From Mallotus nudiflorus (taxonomy: Eukaryota > Streptophyta > Magnoliopsida > Malpighiales > Euphorbiaceae), in NCBI GenBank assembly GCA_947683625.1, contig CANTUR010001088.1, positions 1-64,000 of the forward strand: 64,000 nt of DNA. Reading direction: 5' to 3'. Below, piece after piece: positions 34,567-46,807 of the stretch. The position numbers and the translations under genes were made by a program. The stretch's first letter is position 1. Each line of letters starts with the position of its first letter. The notes beneath the pieces were generated by a model. The model searched no databases. It was not told the DNA's origin and saw only the letters and a list, made by a program, of their open reading frames with translations.

Positions 34567-36079
34567 TGAAAAGAGTCCTTGAGGGGGGGGGGGGGTAATA
34601 GGACTATCAAATAAAAATGAGAACTTAAAAGAATTTTTTGCAAGAATTGAATGGAAGTTGAGAAGGAAGAATGAAGAACATATACATTTAGAGTTCAAAT
34701 TCAACAATAATCCTATATCTCCACCTAACTTATCCCTAAGTTAGGATTTTCAATCACCCATAGTTTTATTCACAAGATTGAGATTACACAAGAGTCTTAT
34801 GGCTCACTCTTACAACCTTATAACTTGAGTTTTCAAGGCTCATTCAAAAACCAAATCTTAAGTGTTTTAATGGACAACACTTAAACCAATTCCTTTATAA
34901 ATAAATCTCACTCCCTTTCTAATTTATCCCAAGATTTAAGATAAAGAGAAATTCTATTTCTAACACATAACCAACTCTCACAAGAGTTATACAAACAAAG
35001 AATTGTTTAAGAGAATTTGAGAACTCAATTGAATGCTTAAGAAAGAATGAATGATAAACAAGTTTCTTAACTTCCATTCAGCTCTAGAGGTGTTTATATA
35101 GATAAAAACTAAAAATATAGTTGTTTAAGGTGCAAATAATATTTCCAACATCTATATTATGAATCCAATGTTTATAATTTTGAATTATGGAAAGTGATGA
35201 TGTCAGACAACTATATATGGATTGAAACCATGATTGGCTACTAAAGACATTCGAATTTGCCCACACTTCCTTTATAAAAGTTATAGATATTTGACTTAGC
35301 TTTCCATATCATTTTGAATCACCTTAATTAGACTTTTTTATATCAAGATGTAGACAAAATACTAAGATCTTTACAATCTAAAATGTAGACTATTGTCAAA
35401 CAGTTATACATAAGTTGAAGCTGTGATTTTACACTAGAGACATTTGAATTTGCTATACTTTCTTCATAAAAGTTGTAGATATTTAACTTATATTTTCATA
35501 TAATTTTAAATAACTTCAATTGAGCTTCTGTAGCACAAGATATGTTTAAAATGCTAAAAGCTATGCAATCTAAAATGCAGAATACTATCAAATAGTTGTG
35601 GACAAGTTAAAGTCGTAATTTTATATTAGAGACATTTGAATATGCCTACACTTTCTTCATAAAATTTTTAGATATTTGAATTATCTTTTCATATCATTTT
35701 GAATAATCTTAATTTGATTTATTTAGCTTAAGATATGTCTAAAATACTAAGAGTTATGCAATCTAAAATAGCAGCTACATATGTTGATTTCGACTTAATA
35801 TTTGCATACTTAAATGAACTTGGATTTTGACAAGTAAGCCTAATTAAGAAATCTCAAGATGTCTATTTAAAATGTGAGGAAGATAACTTTCTCATTATAA
35901 AGCTCTAAGGATGTCAAAAGCCTCTTTGAATCTCAAAGGTCGAACCAACCCAAGATAATTGTACTTCATTTTAACTTCCAATAGAGTCCCAACTTATACA
36001 CACTTAAACAAACAAATTAAATGCTTAAAATTAAGTTTTTTAAGATTAAAATTAAGATTGATTATTGCTAAGGACAATA
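34567..36079 (-). repeat. Copia element 1, 5' LTR
   Basis: Plus strand begins TGAAAAGAGTCC and ends GGACAATA; it pairs with 26511-28023. A G13 run lies at 34583-34595, that is, a C13 run about 30 bases before the PBS in element orientation. Confidence 0.9.
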
Positions 36080-36099
36080 GAAATTTATGTCCATCCTTG

Positions 36100-36760
36100 T
36101 CTCATATGTCTTCACATTCATTCTTATTTGTTTTCCTTTTTAATCACCATAAGGTGCCCTTTTGGCTTAAGTTCAACCATGGAAGGAAGTTGAAGTGCTA
36201 ATGAATTCCTTGAGAAGCTAGTTAAAGAAAAAGTCAAGGAATACGTAGAAATGAACATGGAGAATATTTCCCAAGAAGTGCTTAACAAAGTTGCTATAAG
36301 GATTGCTACTCCACTAGAGATAAACTATCACAGGGTTCCACCTCCATATCAGACTCCTTCCTCAATTTCAAACCACCTTAAAACCAATAAGGTGAAGATT
36401 TTTAAGAATTAATAAGTCAAGGTCTCATTTATTATAAGAGAAAGGAAGAAACCAATATACATATGCTTTGAAAAGGGTTAAAACATCAAGCCTCAAAAAG
36501 CCACTACCAAACTTAAACCAACCATTATTTGAGATCTTTGAGAAACTCCCATTAGATGGATTGATGAAGCCTAAAGAACCAATACCTCAACCTCAAATGT
36601 TGCCCACAGACCATGATTAAAATTCTTATTTCATTATCATTAAATAACTAGCCATACCATTGACCAATGTTATAAGTTGCACAAGCACATCTAAGATTTG
36701 ATTGACCAAGGCACAATTAACCTAGACCAAATGCAACATTATAAGATTTAAGAATTTAGT
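36100..36760 (+). pseudogene. Ogre-type element gag remnant
   Basis: Plus-strand open piece 36203-36409 (69 codons) is a charged helical segment ending in a proline-rich PPPYQTPSS stretch. A second piece around 36490-36620 has PLFEIFEKLPLDGLMKP. Around 36651-36743 it reads HTIDQCYKLHKHI, a stop, then DLIDQGTIN, which resembles the conserved Tat gag C-terminus (H-x4-C-x2-L-x-x-x-I-x-D-L-I-D). The plus orientation matches the PBS and PPT of the large element, and it lies immediately right of copia element 1, so copia 1 split it from the leader. Stops make it dead. Confidence 0.65.
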
Positions 36761-36769
36761 ATGAGTGGT

Positions 36770-38840
36770 GTATTTTTTAGATGCTTCTTGTATATGGATT
36801 GTGTTTATAAGAGAATAATGAATGCAAGTAGTTTATTAAAGGTTATGAATAAAGTTTCAATTTGCAAACTCAAATTAGTCCATATGAATACCTATGCATT
36901 ATAATAAAATGTAATTTTCTTTATGAACTCAGTGTAATATTGTGAATAAACTAAATTTTATTTCTAAATTCAGTGTAACTTTATGAATTAATATGATCCT
37001 AGTTCCAAATAGGAAGATTTCAAGATTTGTTCATGCTAATAAGTCAACTTTCATTCAAGAAAAGAGCAATTCACATAAATTCATATTTTGTGTAGCATAC
37101 TTTAGTATTTTGGCCATAACTCACTCTAAAAAAATTGGATTAAGATAATTTAAGAGGTTATTAAATTATAAGAAAGATATCTACAACTTTAATGAAGATA
37201 TCTAAGGTTAATTCAGTCATATACCTAGGTAAAAAGTATGAAAGATTATCAGATTATGAACAAAATTGGGTAGACTTAATATACATTGGTAAAAAGGTCA
37301 TATGTCAGTCAATATAGATCCAAATGAAGTGATTCATGTTAAAGATTAAAGCTAACATCAAGAGCTAAAACTTTTATGTTTTGGCCTTGGGTTAATTAGG
37401 GCTTAATTATAGAGAAATGTTTTGCTACAACGTGTTGCATATGTAAATCCTAATTTGACTAGAATTATATTTTCTTATTTAAGTAGAATTATATTTTCTT
37501 ATTTAAGAAGGATTTTGTTTTCTTGTTTAGTTAAGATATTAATTAGGTTTTATGTAGGGTTTCTTTAAGCCTATATAAAGGCTTTATTTGATGTAACCTA
37601 GAGGGTATACAATCATGGATTATTAATAAAATTTAAAAAGGATTCTCTTTAGTTACTTGGTGGTTAACCACGTGATAACCTTTATGACTTATCAATCTTT
37701 CTTTCAAATAGTAGTTTGTGGTGTCTTCTTACTAGCCTTTATTTCTTGTTTATTACTATTCAAAAGGTTAAAGTTTTGATATAGCTTTGGTTGTTTGGAC
37801 TAACTAAACATGAGGTGAAGGTTCTCTATGTCTAAATTAGAACTTGGTTTGAATTTTCCTTGAGAGCATGGGTTTGGGTCCATATTGAATGGGTTCCTAG
37901 AGCAGGTCATATAGTGGATTCGTATCATGAATAAACTCACTTTCATATGGTTTTCTTAACTTTTCTGTAATTGTTTTGATAATTTTTCTAACATTTTGTT
38001 TATGAAGTTGGTTATTCTCTTTACAATATTTATTATCAATTTTTGCACACTTAGCTTGTGAATCATAATCATGCACATGGTATCACACTTGATTGAGTAA
38101 GAGAAAATCAAGAGCAAAATAACAAAATAAGATGGAGGCAAAGGACCCCTTTCTTACTAAAATTTACCAAATAATATTTGTTCTCTTTGAGCCTGTGACT
38201 TGAAATTTTACCCAATTGTTCTCTTTGGGCTTGTGGTCTGATTAGTAATTAAGTACTAATGAATTTTTAAATTTTCAATAGCTTTTGTAAATAAAAGATA
38301 TTTCTCTCATTTTATTTCTAACCACCATTTTGATAAAAATAAAATATATCTTTTTTTATTGATTAAATTTGTTTTGATGGCACATTCATGATTGGCAAAT
38401 TGACATTTTGTATTTACTAGGGTAAGAATGCATTAAACCCTTACATGTTGATTGTGTATACTTACTTAAAGGGAGCTTTTATGCAATAAGTCCTAGAACA
38501 TATGATCCACCCTTTCAAGGGGAAATCATAATTGTACGCATGATTAGGGAAATGATTTAGACATTTGTTTATTAAACCATTTGACACTTCCTCTTTTCCT
38601 ACCTTGTATATAAATAATACCGCTTGTTAACCATTTTGAGCCTTTCTTCTTGAATTTTTAATAACCATTTGTCTTTTCTTATGCAACCTCTATTTACCAT
38701 ACCTATTAACTTATACACTAAACTTTACTTTAATGAGTGTTGGGTCATTGATATAAATGCACAAGTAAAAATAGGATTGTAAGAAAGAAGTTTTAAAAGA
38801 GCTTAAGTATTATTAAAAAATGAGGATATGAAAGAAAATG
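36770..38840 (+). other. Ogre-type internal region after gag, possibly with an old solo LTR
   Basis: No RT, RNase H or integrase motif is visible. About 36975-37927 looks like an LTR: 'tttggccataactcactc' near 37110, a TATA box CTATATAAAG at 37571-37580, a polyadenylation-like AATAAAA near 37625 and an end 'ggattcgtatca' at 37918-37929. Clear ends and a TSD are missing, so this is a weak call. A short duplicated phrase 'gtagaattatattttcttatttaag' type repeat lies at 37455-37506. Confidence 0.35.
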
Positions 38841-41329
38841 TAAATAAAAATCAAAAATCAAAAATCAAAAATCAAAAAGAAAAGAAAATCAAAAGGCCTA
38901 AAATTATAACATCTGTTTGTGCGCTTCTTCCATTAGTCATTTTTATTAATAATTATTTTCACTTTTGTTTACCTTAATTTCCTTTTCTTGTTTGAGCTAA
39001 TGCCTTAACCCTGCTATAATCTTAATAAAAGTCTTTTTACTCCCTTTCCATGTAATACACATGTACTAGTGGAGAAGGTGTGGTTAGTCTTGCTTATGGG
39101 ATTTAGCTATATACATTTGAAAGTAATAGGAATTACCAAATGCAAATATGCCTATCTAAAGTGCAAAAACCACTATGTTTATGGTTTGTGTAAATTTACT
39201 TATTTTAGTAAATACATCATGTTGATGATCCATGAAATGGAAGTGCCTAGATTTTAAGTTTGAACTTGGTTTACTACAAATGCCTTTTACTTATGTATTT
39301 ATAATAAATGTTGGTACTCATATTATAAAGCAAATCACCTTAAAGAGAATAATATTGAGCCTAAAAGACAATAATCCTTTACTCCTATTCCTATAAAAAA
39401 AATTCCAAATATCTTTTTTTCTTATTAGCACTATACCTTTTTTATTAGCAATAAATAAATAAACCTTTTCTTGAAAAGCCTCCAAAGTTTCCCAAACTTT
39501 TGACTATATATCAAGATGACCAACTATGACCATATGTCAAATAATTTCAAATATATACTTTTGCCTCCAAAGTTAAATCAAGCATCCCGCTAGGAGGAAA
39601 TCAAAATATCCCCTAGGAAAAATTTAGGGATATGGTGAGCATGAAAAATACTTGGTTAGAAAACCTTTCAAAAGCTAACTAATAACAAGTGTGATGTTAT
39701 GTGCATGGTTAGGACTCATTTGGTAAGTGTGTTCAAATTTATAATAAATGTTTGTTAAACATACTAACATTGATTAAAAAAGATAAATAAGTGGTGAAAA
39801 GGTTTTTAAAATCTTTTAAAGTTTTTTTTATTTAAATTTTTTCACTTGAAATAACCTTTTGCTTCAGTGCTAGTGTTCATTATTCTTTACTCATAAATTC
39901 CATATGTGAAATTATTGCTCCTAGAGACAAGATTCAGTTCCTAAAAATCTAGGGGCATGGTTGATTCAATTTCTAAGGGCATCATCATTATGATATGATT
40001 AATGAAGATGTTTGGTTCATCATTAATCATGGTGGCATCTGAAGCTAATTTTATGACAAGTTTTGGTTTATCTCATGAAGATCCTAAGGGCATGTTTAAT
40101 ATTTCCATTTAGGGATCTGCTTAGCTAATCTTAATCCAAATGACATGACAAAGGGCATTTCAACACATCTTAAAGAGTGAATAAAGCTGGATAACACATA
40201 GTACTTTTACTAAAAGGGATGACTTTCTTTAAAACTTGCATCCATTTAAATTTGTTTGTGCATATATTCGCTTATGATTTTGCATAAATGCATGCATGTG
40301 TTTGCATTGTAAACCTCAATAATTGTGCCTTTTATGCACTTTCATGCAATACTAGCTCTATTTATCTACACAAATAAATTCATGGTATCTTCATACATTT
40401 ACATGCATCCATACAATTTTAATTTCTTTATATACTTATTTTAAAAGTATTCTTTAGGCATTAATAGAGACTCACATTATTAGTTCATATTAATAAATGT
40501 GCATTTATGCATATTCTTTCATATTCATACATATCATATTTGCATCTTTATATTATGAGCTTATTGTTTCTTTAGCACTACATGATTTTACTTGTAATTT
40601 ACATACTTGTTATATATGTACATCCTTGTACCTTTTAATTCATACACTTCTTGTTGTAATGAGTATTCCATTAAGTTAATGCATTATGGTTTGCATTGTT
40701 TATTTCAATTCATTTTGCAAACCTTCATTTTTATTTATCCTTTTCTAAAAAAATAATAATAATAAAATAACACTTTTATTGTGGAATTAGTGCCTTGCAT
40801 TATATCATTGTTTTTCTAATAAATTCTCAAAGTTTTATCTCCAATATGTCTTGAATTAGAATTACTGATAAGGTGTTGCATTAGTATTTTCCTCTAATGT
40901 CAAACTTTCTTTTCAAGTCTTGTATTGAGTCATGCATTTTTCAAAAAAAGTCATGTACAATGATCCACTATTTATCACTATGTTTTTTTCACATATAGTC
41001 ATTAGCACTTATGTTGCATTTCCCTTTCTAGTTGTCATTTATTAAATAAACATTTATCATTCCTTAGTGAGTATCATATTTACAAATAAAAAACATTTAA
41101 AAAAATCAAAATAAAATCTTCCTTTATTAGGAGTTTTTCCTAGTAAGTCATTTAGAAAATAACTTCTGTTAAAAAGTCTTCATTCCTCAATATTCCAAAA
41201 GAAAGTTTCTTTTTAGAACCTAGGTCCTTTCTTGTTACTTAGTTTCATGTATCGTGTTTAATTTATCTTTAAACTCTTATAATCTCATCAAAGTTTTTGA
41301 GTTTGTAGAGGGTCTTAAGACCATCAATC
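38841..41329 (+). other. Ogre-type element 3' noncoding region
   Basis: Begins with an A-rich (TCAAAAA)n tract (about 38850-38878). It then runs as T-rich sequence with phrases typical of Tat-type 3' regions, such as the 'gtgttgggtcattgatataaatgc' block just upstream and 'aaatgcatgcatgtgtttgcattg' near 40285. A 62-codon open frame (39069-39257) has no recognisable motif and is not called. Confidence 0.45.
38850..38878. repeat. (TCAAAAA)n short tandem repeat
   Basis: About four copies of a 7-bp unit. Confidence 0.9.
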
Positions 41330-41681
41330 TAAAGAAATATAAATAAAAACCTAATTCTCATTCCTGTCTTTTACACGTACAAATAAAGCTATATATATAT
41401 ATATATATATAGGATGCTTAGATTTATAAGGAATTATTTAAGAGGAATGTTGGACAGCCTTGGGACAGTTGAGAAACAAATTTAGAAGATGTCATTGTTG
41501 ACCTACTAAATCAGGAAAGCACTAAGAAAGTGCTGCTATGATATTTTCCAAAAGGACAATGGTTAATATATAGAAAGGGAGTTGTTGAATTTTGGACTTT
41601 TAGGAAGGTTGTCTGGTTTTAGGAAGAGTATTTGAATTTTCTATATTTTTGGCTTGATGATTGGTGAGCTTACCATTTACA
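41330..41681 (-). repeat. Copia element 2, 3' LTR (352 bp)
   Basis: The minus strand starts TGTAAATGGTAAGC after the PPT AGCTTAAGAAAGGG and ends at ATATTTCTTTA. A (TA)n tract at about 41391-41410 occupies the TATA-box position. Confidence 0.75.
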
Positions 41682-42110
41682 CCCTTTCTTAAGCTGGAGG
41701 GAACGATTGAGTGTACTCCTAGCTTGATTTGCAGTGGTATAAAGGATGCTGCAGAGAGAAGTTTTGTGAAGATGTCAATAATTTGATGGGAAGAGGGAAT
41801 GTAGTGAGTGATTAAGGAACCAATAGTAACTTTTTCATAGACAAAGTGATAATCTATTTTGATGTGTTTGGATCGAGCATAAAGAACAAGATTAATTTTC
41901 ATAGAGAGAGCTCTCTTTAGTTGTTGCAAAAAAATTAAGGAGCTTCATACAAAGTGACTCTAATATCTTGAAGTAGAAATTAAATCCAAACTATCTCTAC
42001 TATGGTGGAAGCTAAGTCACGATATTTGGCTTTTATGCTGGATTGAGAGATTGTAGGTTGTTTCTTTGATGACTATAAGATGTGATTTGCTCTAAGAAAA
42101 ATGTAATAAC
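41600..42110 (-). pseudogene. Copia element 2 RNase H C-terminus
   Basis: The open piece 41929-41600 carries ARSKHIKIDYHFVYEKV, then THYIPSSHQIIDIFTKLLS, the standard copia RNase H ending. The family has 'QLADIFTKPL'. The frame reads on across the PPT into the LTR. Upstream to about 42110 the rest of RNase H is frameshifted. Confidence 0.8.
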
Positions 42111-43031
42111 TTGTGGTGCTGTGACTTGTTATTGGACAACTAGCCCAATCTGCATCACAAAAACGAAAAATAGAGGAAGTGTTATTATGAAAAAAAAAGA
42201 AATGCCAAAATCATATGTGCCTTTAATATATCGAAGGATACATTCCACTAGACTTCGATATTTGGTAGTATTGACAGCGTTGATGTCTTATGGTGCAAAT
42301 TGAGACTTGATAGCCATTGGAGTTTTGGAAAGAGAGCAGTTGAGTAGCTTGGCTCATTGGAGCAATTACTTGGCATATTGGCCTTAGGAGAGGATTATTC
42401 CATTATGGTTCTTATGAACTTTAATCTTAAGAAAAAAAATGCAAGTCTCTAAGATCTTTAAGTGCAAATTCCAAACTGAGCTTCTAGATAAGTTGTTTTA
42501 TGAAGGGGTCATCATTTCCTATAAGCACTATGTCATCCACATAAATAAGCATTAATATGATTAAATGATTTTTTTATGTAAAATAAATAATGATGGGTCA
42601 GCTATACTGCAAGTAAAGTTGGGATGAAAAAGATACTGAGATAATCTATTAAACCACACCCTTGGAGTTTGCTTGAGCCTATAAAGCAATTTGTTTAATT
42701 TGTACACAAAGTGGGGTTATTGATGGTCCTAGAATCTAAGAGGTTTTGCCATATAAATAGTTTCCTTTAAGTGTTCATAAAGGAAAGCATTTTTAATTTC
42801 AAGTTGTCTTAATTTCTAATTTGACATTGTAACAATGGCAAGAACTACTCAAATTATAGTTGCTTGGACAATGGGACTGTAAGTTTCTTCATAGTTAAGT
42901 CCTTTTATTTGAGAGTATCCCTGAGCAACAAGATGAGCTTTGTAACATTCTATGGTCCCATCCTCTTTGAATTTGATTTTGAACACCCATTTAGAGTCGA
43001 TGATGTTTGAGTTAGGCGGCGTAGGTACCAA
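42110..43031 (-). pseudogene. Copia element 2 reverse transcriptase
   Basis: The N-terminal piece (43031-42849) has NIIDSKWVFKIKFKEDG and AHLVAQGYSQIKGLNYEETYSP, the typical copia RT start. After frame changes, the catalytic YVDD box is intact at 42543-42532 within LIYVDDIVLIGND. The piece between is damaged by stops. Unlike copia element 1, the active-site aspartates are preserved. Confidence 0.85.
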
Positions 43032-43059
43032 TTGCCAAGTGTTATTTTCATAAAGAGCT

Positions 43060-44700
43060 TGGATTTCTTAATCCATGGCTTCCTTCCAATGAAGGGTTTT
43101 CAAGGCAACTTTGTATGAGGTGGGGACATTTATATCATTACAAGTAACAAGGGCAACGTTGTTATGTCTGGATTGGATGAGTTAAGCAGCTTAGGCAAGA
43201 TTGAGGTCCAATGTTGGGTTTTAGAAGCTGACTACGAATAATCATAGGATGATCATTTGGTTGTTCTTGTGATTTTGAAGTGTCCCCTATATGAGATAAA
43301 TAAGAAATTATAATATGGTTTAAGTTAGGAAAATCATGAATGGGTGTGGTTTGGACAGGTGATGATGGAGCCGGATGTTACTAGTGTGGTCGTCTGATAA
43401 TGGTGATGGTGTCAGCTTCATTGAAGTTCGAGTCTGGTATGGTTGTCAGGCGTTCTTGTATAGATATCACTGGTTAGTGTTAAAGTTAACGTCGTTGCTG
43501 GGTTGGATGTCCTTTGACAATGTTGGTAGGTGAGAATTGGCATTTCTTGAACTAGGTCTATGTTTAGGATTAGTGAGTTTTTTATTTGTTGGATTTCCAT
43601 GGGTGGTTCATTTTGAATGGACAATTTACTAATTATTGAGCTGGCCTGCTAATGGAGATAAATGGTCCGTATGTGGATTCCCTTTCTCAATGCAAGTCAT
43701 ATAATATGAGTGCCATTTCTTAACTTCATGAACCTATACTTGTTCAACATTGTTAAGAAAAAAAAGTAACTTCTAGTTCTCTTGGACTAGCATTGGTATG
43801 TGATGGATAGTAAGGAAAACAATATTCATCAAAAACCACATGATGAGAAATATATAATTTATTGGTTGATGGGTTTAAGTACCGATATCCCCTATGAATG
43901 GGACTGTAATAAATAAATATGCAAGGGTACAATTTCTTTGCGAATTTATTTTTTCATGATCTCAAAGGTAAGGGAAGCATCTACATCTAAAAAATTTTCA
44001 ATATGCTATAGTCAGGTTCATGATTAAATAATTTAAAATATGGACATTTCATACCAAGTGTAGATGATGTTATGCAATTAATTAAAAAAATGGCAGTGAG
44101 GAAAGCATATACCCAATATTTATTTGGCATGTGTGCTTAAAATAAAAGTGTGAGCCCTATTTCCATAATATGTTGGTGTTTTCTTTTAGTAACTCCATTT
44201 TGTTGTGGGGTATAAAGGAAAGAAAATTGATGACGTATACCGTGATTGGTTAAATGAGTTTAAAAAACATTGGAGATAAATTCACCACCACCATCACTTT
44301 GAAAAATTTTAGTTTTTCGTTCCAACAATTTTTCTATTTGTTTTTGGAATTTAACAAATACTTCAAAAAAATTTTATTTTTGTTTTAAAAGGAAAATCCA
44401 TGTGTAACGTGTGTAGTCATCTATAATGATAACATAATACTTGAAACCTTGACAAGAGGGTATTGGGGCAAGCCCTTATAAATCATAGTGTAATTTTTCT
44501 AAATGAAAATTTATAATTTTATTTGATAAAGAAAAAGGTAGTTTACAACTTTTTTCCATTTAACAGCTAGCACAAATGGTTTTCGGTTATTCCTAACTTG
44601 AAAGACTGATTAAATTTTTGGAATGTAAAATTTTCAAAAAATTTTAGTGTGGATGTCTCATACATTGATGCCAAGCATTTTGAGAAACTCTTTTGTAGGC
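43060..44700 (-). pseudogene. Copia element 2 integrase
   Basis: Minus strand in broken frames. Recognisable pieces are the TPQQNGVTKRKHQHI helix with its glutamate replaced by lysine (about 44210-44165) and the C-terminal 'PCIFIYYSPIHRGYRYLNP' segment (about 43925-43870). The catalytic-core aspartates upstream are hard to place. A 68-codon frame (43624-43418) lies in the linker to RT. No intact domain remains. Confidence 0.7.
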
Positions 44701-44702
44701 TG

Positions 44703-45683
44703 CTAATGCTTTGTGATTATTGTCCAATGCATATAAGCCATTGTACTTATGTCCTTTAGTAAGCACTTTCCCCTACCGAGACTTAACAAAAAATTGTTAG
44801 CATCAAATATGATAGTACAAGCATTATTTGAGGTTAATTTGGCTATAAAGATAAAAAAAATTTTAATTTCAAGTACTACTAAAACATTTTTTAGTTTAAT
44901 AACTCCATTGTTTATTTCAATTTTTCCTTCTCCAATATGACTTATGTGCAAATTATCTCCATTACCTACCATGATCAATTTGGCTCCTTTATAATTAAAA
45001 AATTTAAAAAGTTTACCTAAATCATTAATGATGTGTGTAGTTGCTCCTGAGTTGGCATATAAGTTTGAGTCATCACCTTGGGTTGTATTCATAGCTGATA
45101 GTGCCTTGTGAAGTTGATCCTCCGGTTGAATAGAGTGATTAAAATGACTCCAACACTCAATTGCGAAGTGGTTGTGTTTCCCATATATTTGACATATGAT
45201 AGAATCCTTGTATGGTTTGTCATTTTTGTTCTCATCTGCATTTTTAGTGGGCCTTTCTTCATTATTGTATGAGAGAAGGTTGGTTCTAAAGTTGTGTCGT
45301 GCTACCGGGTTGAATCCATGCCTATGAGAGCTAAATCTGCCTCCATACCTTCCTTGTACTCTTCCTCTTTGTACAAAGTATGCTTGGTGATATTGGAGAT
45401 TAGGTTCTTCTTCAGTGGTGTTGTAAGAGTATAATTGTCCAAGTGCTTGAAGAGCCATGATAATTTGATGGAATGAAGGATAAGGTGGCTTTGTGAGCAT
45501 AGCTATGCAAAAATCATTAAATTTTGGTTCGAGGCCTTTTGCAAGTTGTAATACCTTTTTCATTTCATCAATGGGCTTTTTGATTATTGATATGTTATCA
45601 TACAAGCCTTTGAATCTTTTTATATAATCATCAATAGAGAGGTTACCATTTTGCAAGGACATAAGAGTGTCACTTAGGATCAT
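44703..45683 (-). pseudogene. Copia element 2 gag-protease
   Basis: The longest open frame in the window (326 codons), lacking its gag N-terminus, which continues in broken frames to about 46050. Residues 1-90 are UBN2-type gag with SIDDYIKRFKGLYDNI. Residues 105-140 are Arg/Gly-rich. A zinc knuckle near 165-178 reads CQIYGKHNHFAIEC, with the second Cys replaced by Tyr. The protease active site near 208-216 reads ANSGATTHI: the catalytic Asp is Asn (codon 45053-45051). GNGDNLHISHIGEG (about 241-254) is the flap-like motif. So an open frame survives but two key residues are lost. Confidence 0.85.
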
Positions 45684-46078
45684 CTCTTTTTCTATCGTTG
45701 TGGGTAGAATTTGTTGTTCAATTGATCTTCATACCATGAGAGTTGAACCAATATCTTCAAGCTATTTCGATATTTTTCAGTAAGAAAGCAGTAAGGAGTC
45801 CATCATTCTTCTTCCAAAGCATGTAATTTAGGTTGATTTCAGCTTTATCATTTTTTTGTTGATTTCTAGTAAAGGTTCGCACCCTTCAACGAGATGATGT
45901 CTTATGTTGATGCTTTAAATAAGGGGCTCTATTTGTGAGTGCCATAAAAGATAGTTTGTGTTGTCTAATTTCAAAGAGATTAGACTTGAGCATTAATGGA
46001 GAGTTTGCAAAGAGAGTTCTAGTTCATTTTCAAGACAAACATTGGCCATGAGAATTAGAGAGTGAGAGCTAGAACCAA

Positions 46079-46090
46079 GCTTTGATACCA
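46079..46090 (-). promoter_or_regulatory. Copia element 2 primer-binding site (tRNA-Met)
   Basis: Minus strand TGGTATCAAAGC directly at the end of the right LTR. Confidence 0.88.
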
Positions 46091-46312
46091 TAAAGAAATA
46101 TAAATAAAAATGTAATTCTCATTCCTGTCTTTTACACATACAAACAGAGCTATATGTATATAGGGATGCTTAGATTTATAAGGAATTGTTTGAGAGGAAT
46201 GTTGGACAACCTTGGGACTATTGAGAAATAAATTTAGAAGATGTCATTGTTGACCTGCTAAATAAGGAAAGCACTAAGAAAGTGCTGCTATGATATTTTC
46301 CAAAAAGATGAT
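46091..46312 (-). repeat. Copia element 2, truncated 5' LTR
   Basis: Matches 41330-41553 closely and ends at 'attttccaaaa'. The remaining roughly 130 bases found in the left LTR are absent. The (TA)n tract is short here (ctatatgtatatag). Confidence 0.8.
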
Positions 46313-46560
46313 GGACTTAAGGATCTATAGATCCACCTCAATTTCAATATCAAAATCAATATCAAATGTGGGTTTGACAAGAATAATATCAAATGTGGGT
46401 TTGATAAAATCAATATCAAATGTGGGTTTGAGGACTCACGAGTCTATGAACTCAAAGATCTATGGATCCACCTCAATTTCAATATTAGGATTAATATCAA
46501 ATATGGGTTTGAGGACTCATTAGTCTACGAACTCTAGGATCTACCGATCCATCTCAATTT
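46313..46560. repeat. Compound tandem repeat at the 3' end of the Ogre-type internal region
   Basis: A phrase 'aatatcaaatgtgggtttga' recurs about four times at 27-30 bp spacing. It is embedded in a longer unit of about 130 bp beginning 'ggatctatagatccacctcaatttc' that occurs about two and a half times. It lies between copia element 2 and the PPT. Confidence 0.8.
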
Positions 46561-46790
46561 TCATTTTAATTTCTACTTCAATCAACATTTTAATCCCACT
46601 ATTGACATGTGTTTTTAAGTTTGAGTTAAAATAGGGAATCAGTGCAACTTATGAGCCATGTTAACCTTAGGTTTAAATTCTCAACTCTTAAGTTTATTTT
46701 ATGCTTTGTTATAATTTATGTGTTATGACTAACACATACAAATTAAAAGTTTCTTTTTAAATGTTTTAGGTATAAACACATAAATTCCTG

Positions 46791-46807
46791 CAAAGTAAGG
46801 GGCAAAC
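46791..46807 (+). promoter_or_regulatory. Polypurine tract of the Ogre-type element
   Basis: CAAAGTAAGGGGCAAAC immediately before the 3' LTR start TGTTAGGGT. Confidence 0.88.

Larger units (their letters stand above)
26511..36079 (-). mobile_element. Copia element 1, nested in the Ogre-type internal region
   Basis: Direct repeats 26511-28023 and 34567-36079 flank copia-type coding remnants on the minus strand. Minus-strand order is 5' LTR, PBS, gag, zinc-knuckle region, GAG-pre-integrase, integrase, RT, RNase H, PPT, 3' LTR, the Ty1/copia order. Flanking pentamers GTAAT (26506-26510) and GAAAT (36080-36084) are a plausible decayed TSD. All coding regions carry stops or shifts. The C-run near the 5' LTR end and the integrase style suggest a SIRE-like or Tork-like lineage, but this is not settled. 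Hand comparison of about 200 bases of the two LTRs shows roughly 10% difference. Confidence 0.9.
41330..46312 (-). mobile_element. Copia element 2, nested in the Ogre-type internal region
   Basis: Minus-strand Ty1/copia element of about 5 kb. Left LTR 41330-41681; right LTR 46091-46312, which matches the left one for about 220 bases and then stops, so the outer part of the 5' LTR is missing. A tRNA-Met PBS (46079-46090) and a PPT (plus 'accctttcttaagct' at 41681-41695) fix the orientation. Coding order gag, protease, integrase, RT, RNase H is kept. The integrase motif TPQQNGVTKRKHQHI and the gag/protease style suggest an Ale/Retrofit-like lineage. No TSD is recognisable, consistent with truncation on the right. 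Confidence 0.88.

Noticed and set aside
36975..37929. Confident solo LTR call
   Set aside because: TATA box and terminal TATCA look LTR-like, but the start and TSD cannot be fixed; left as a low-confidence note.
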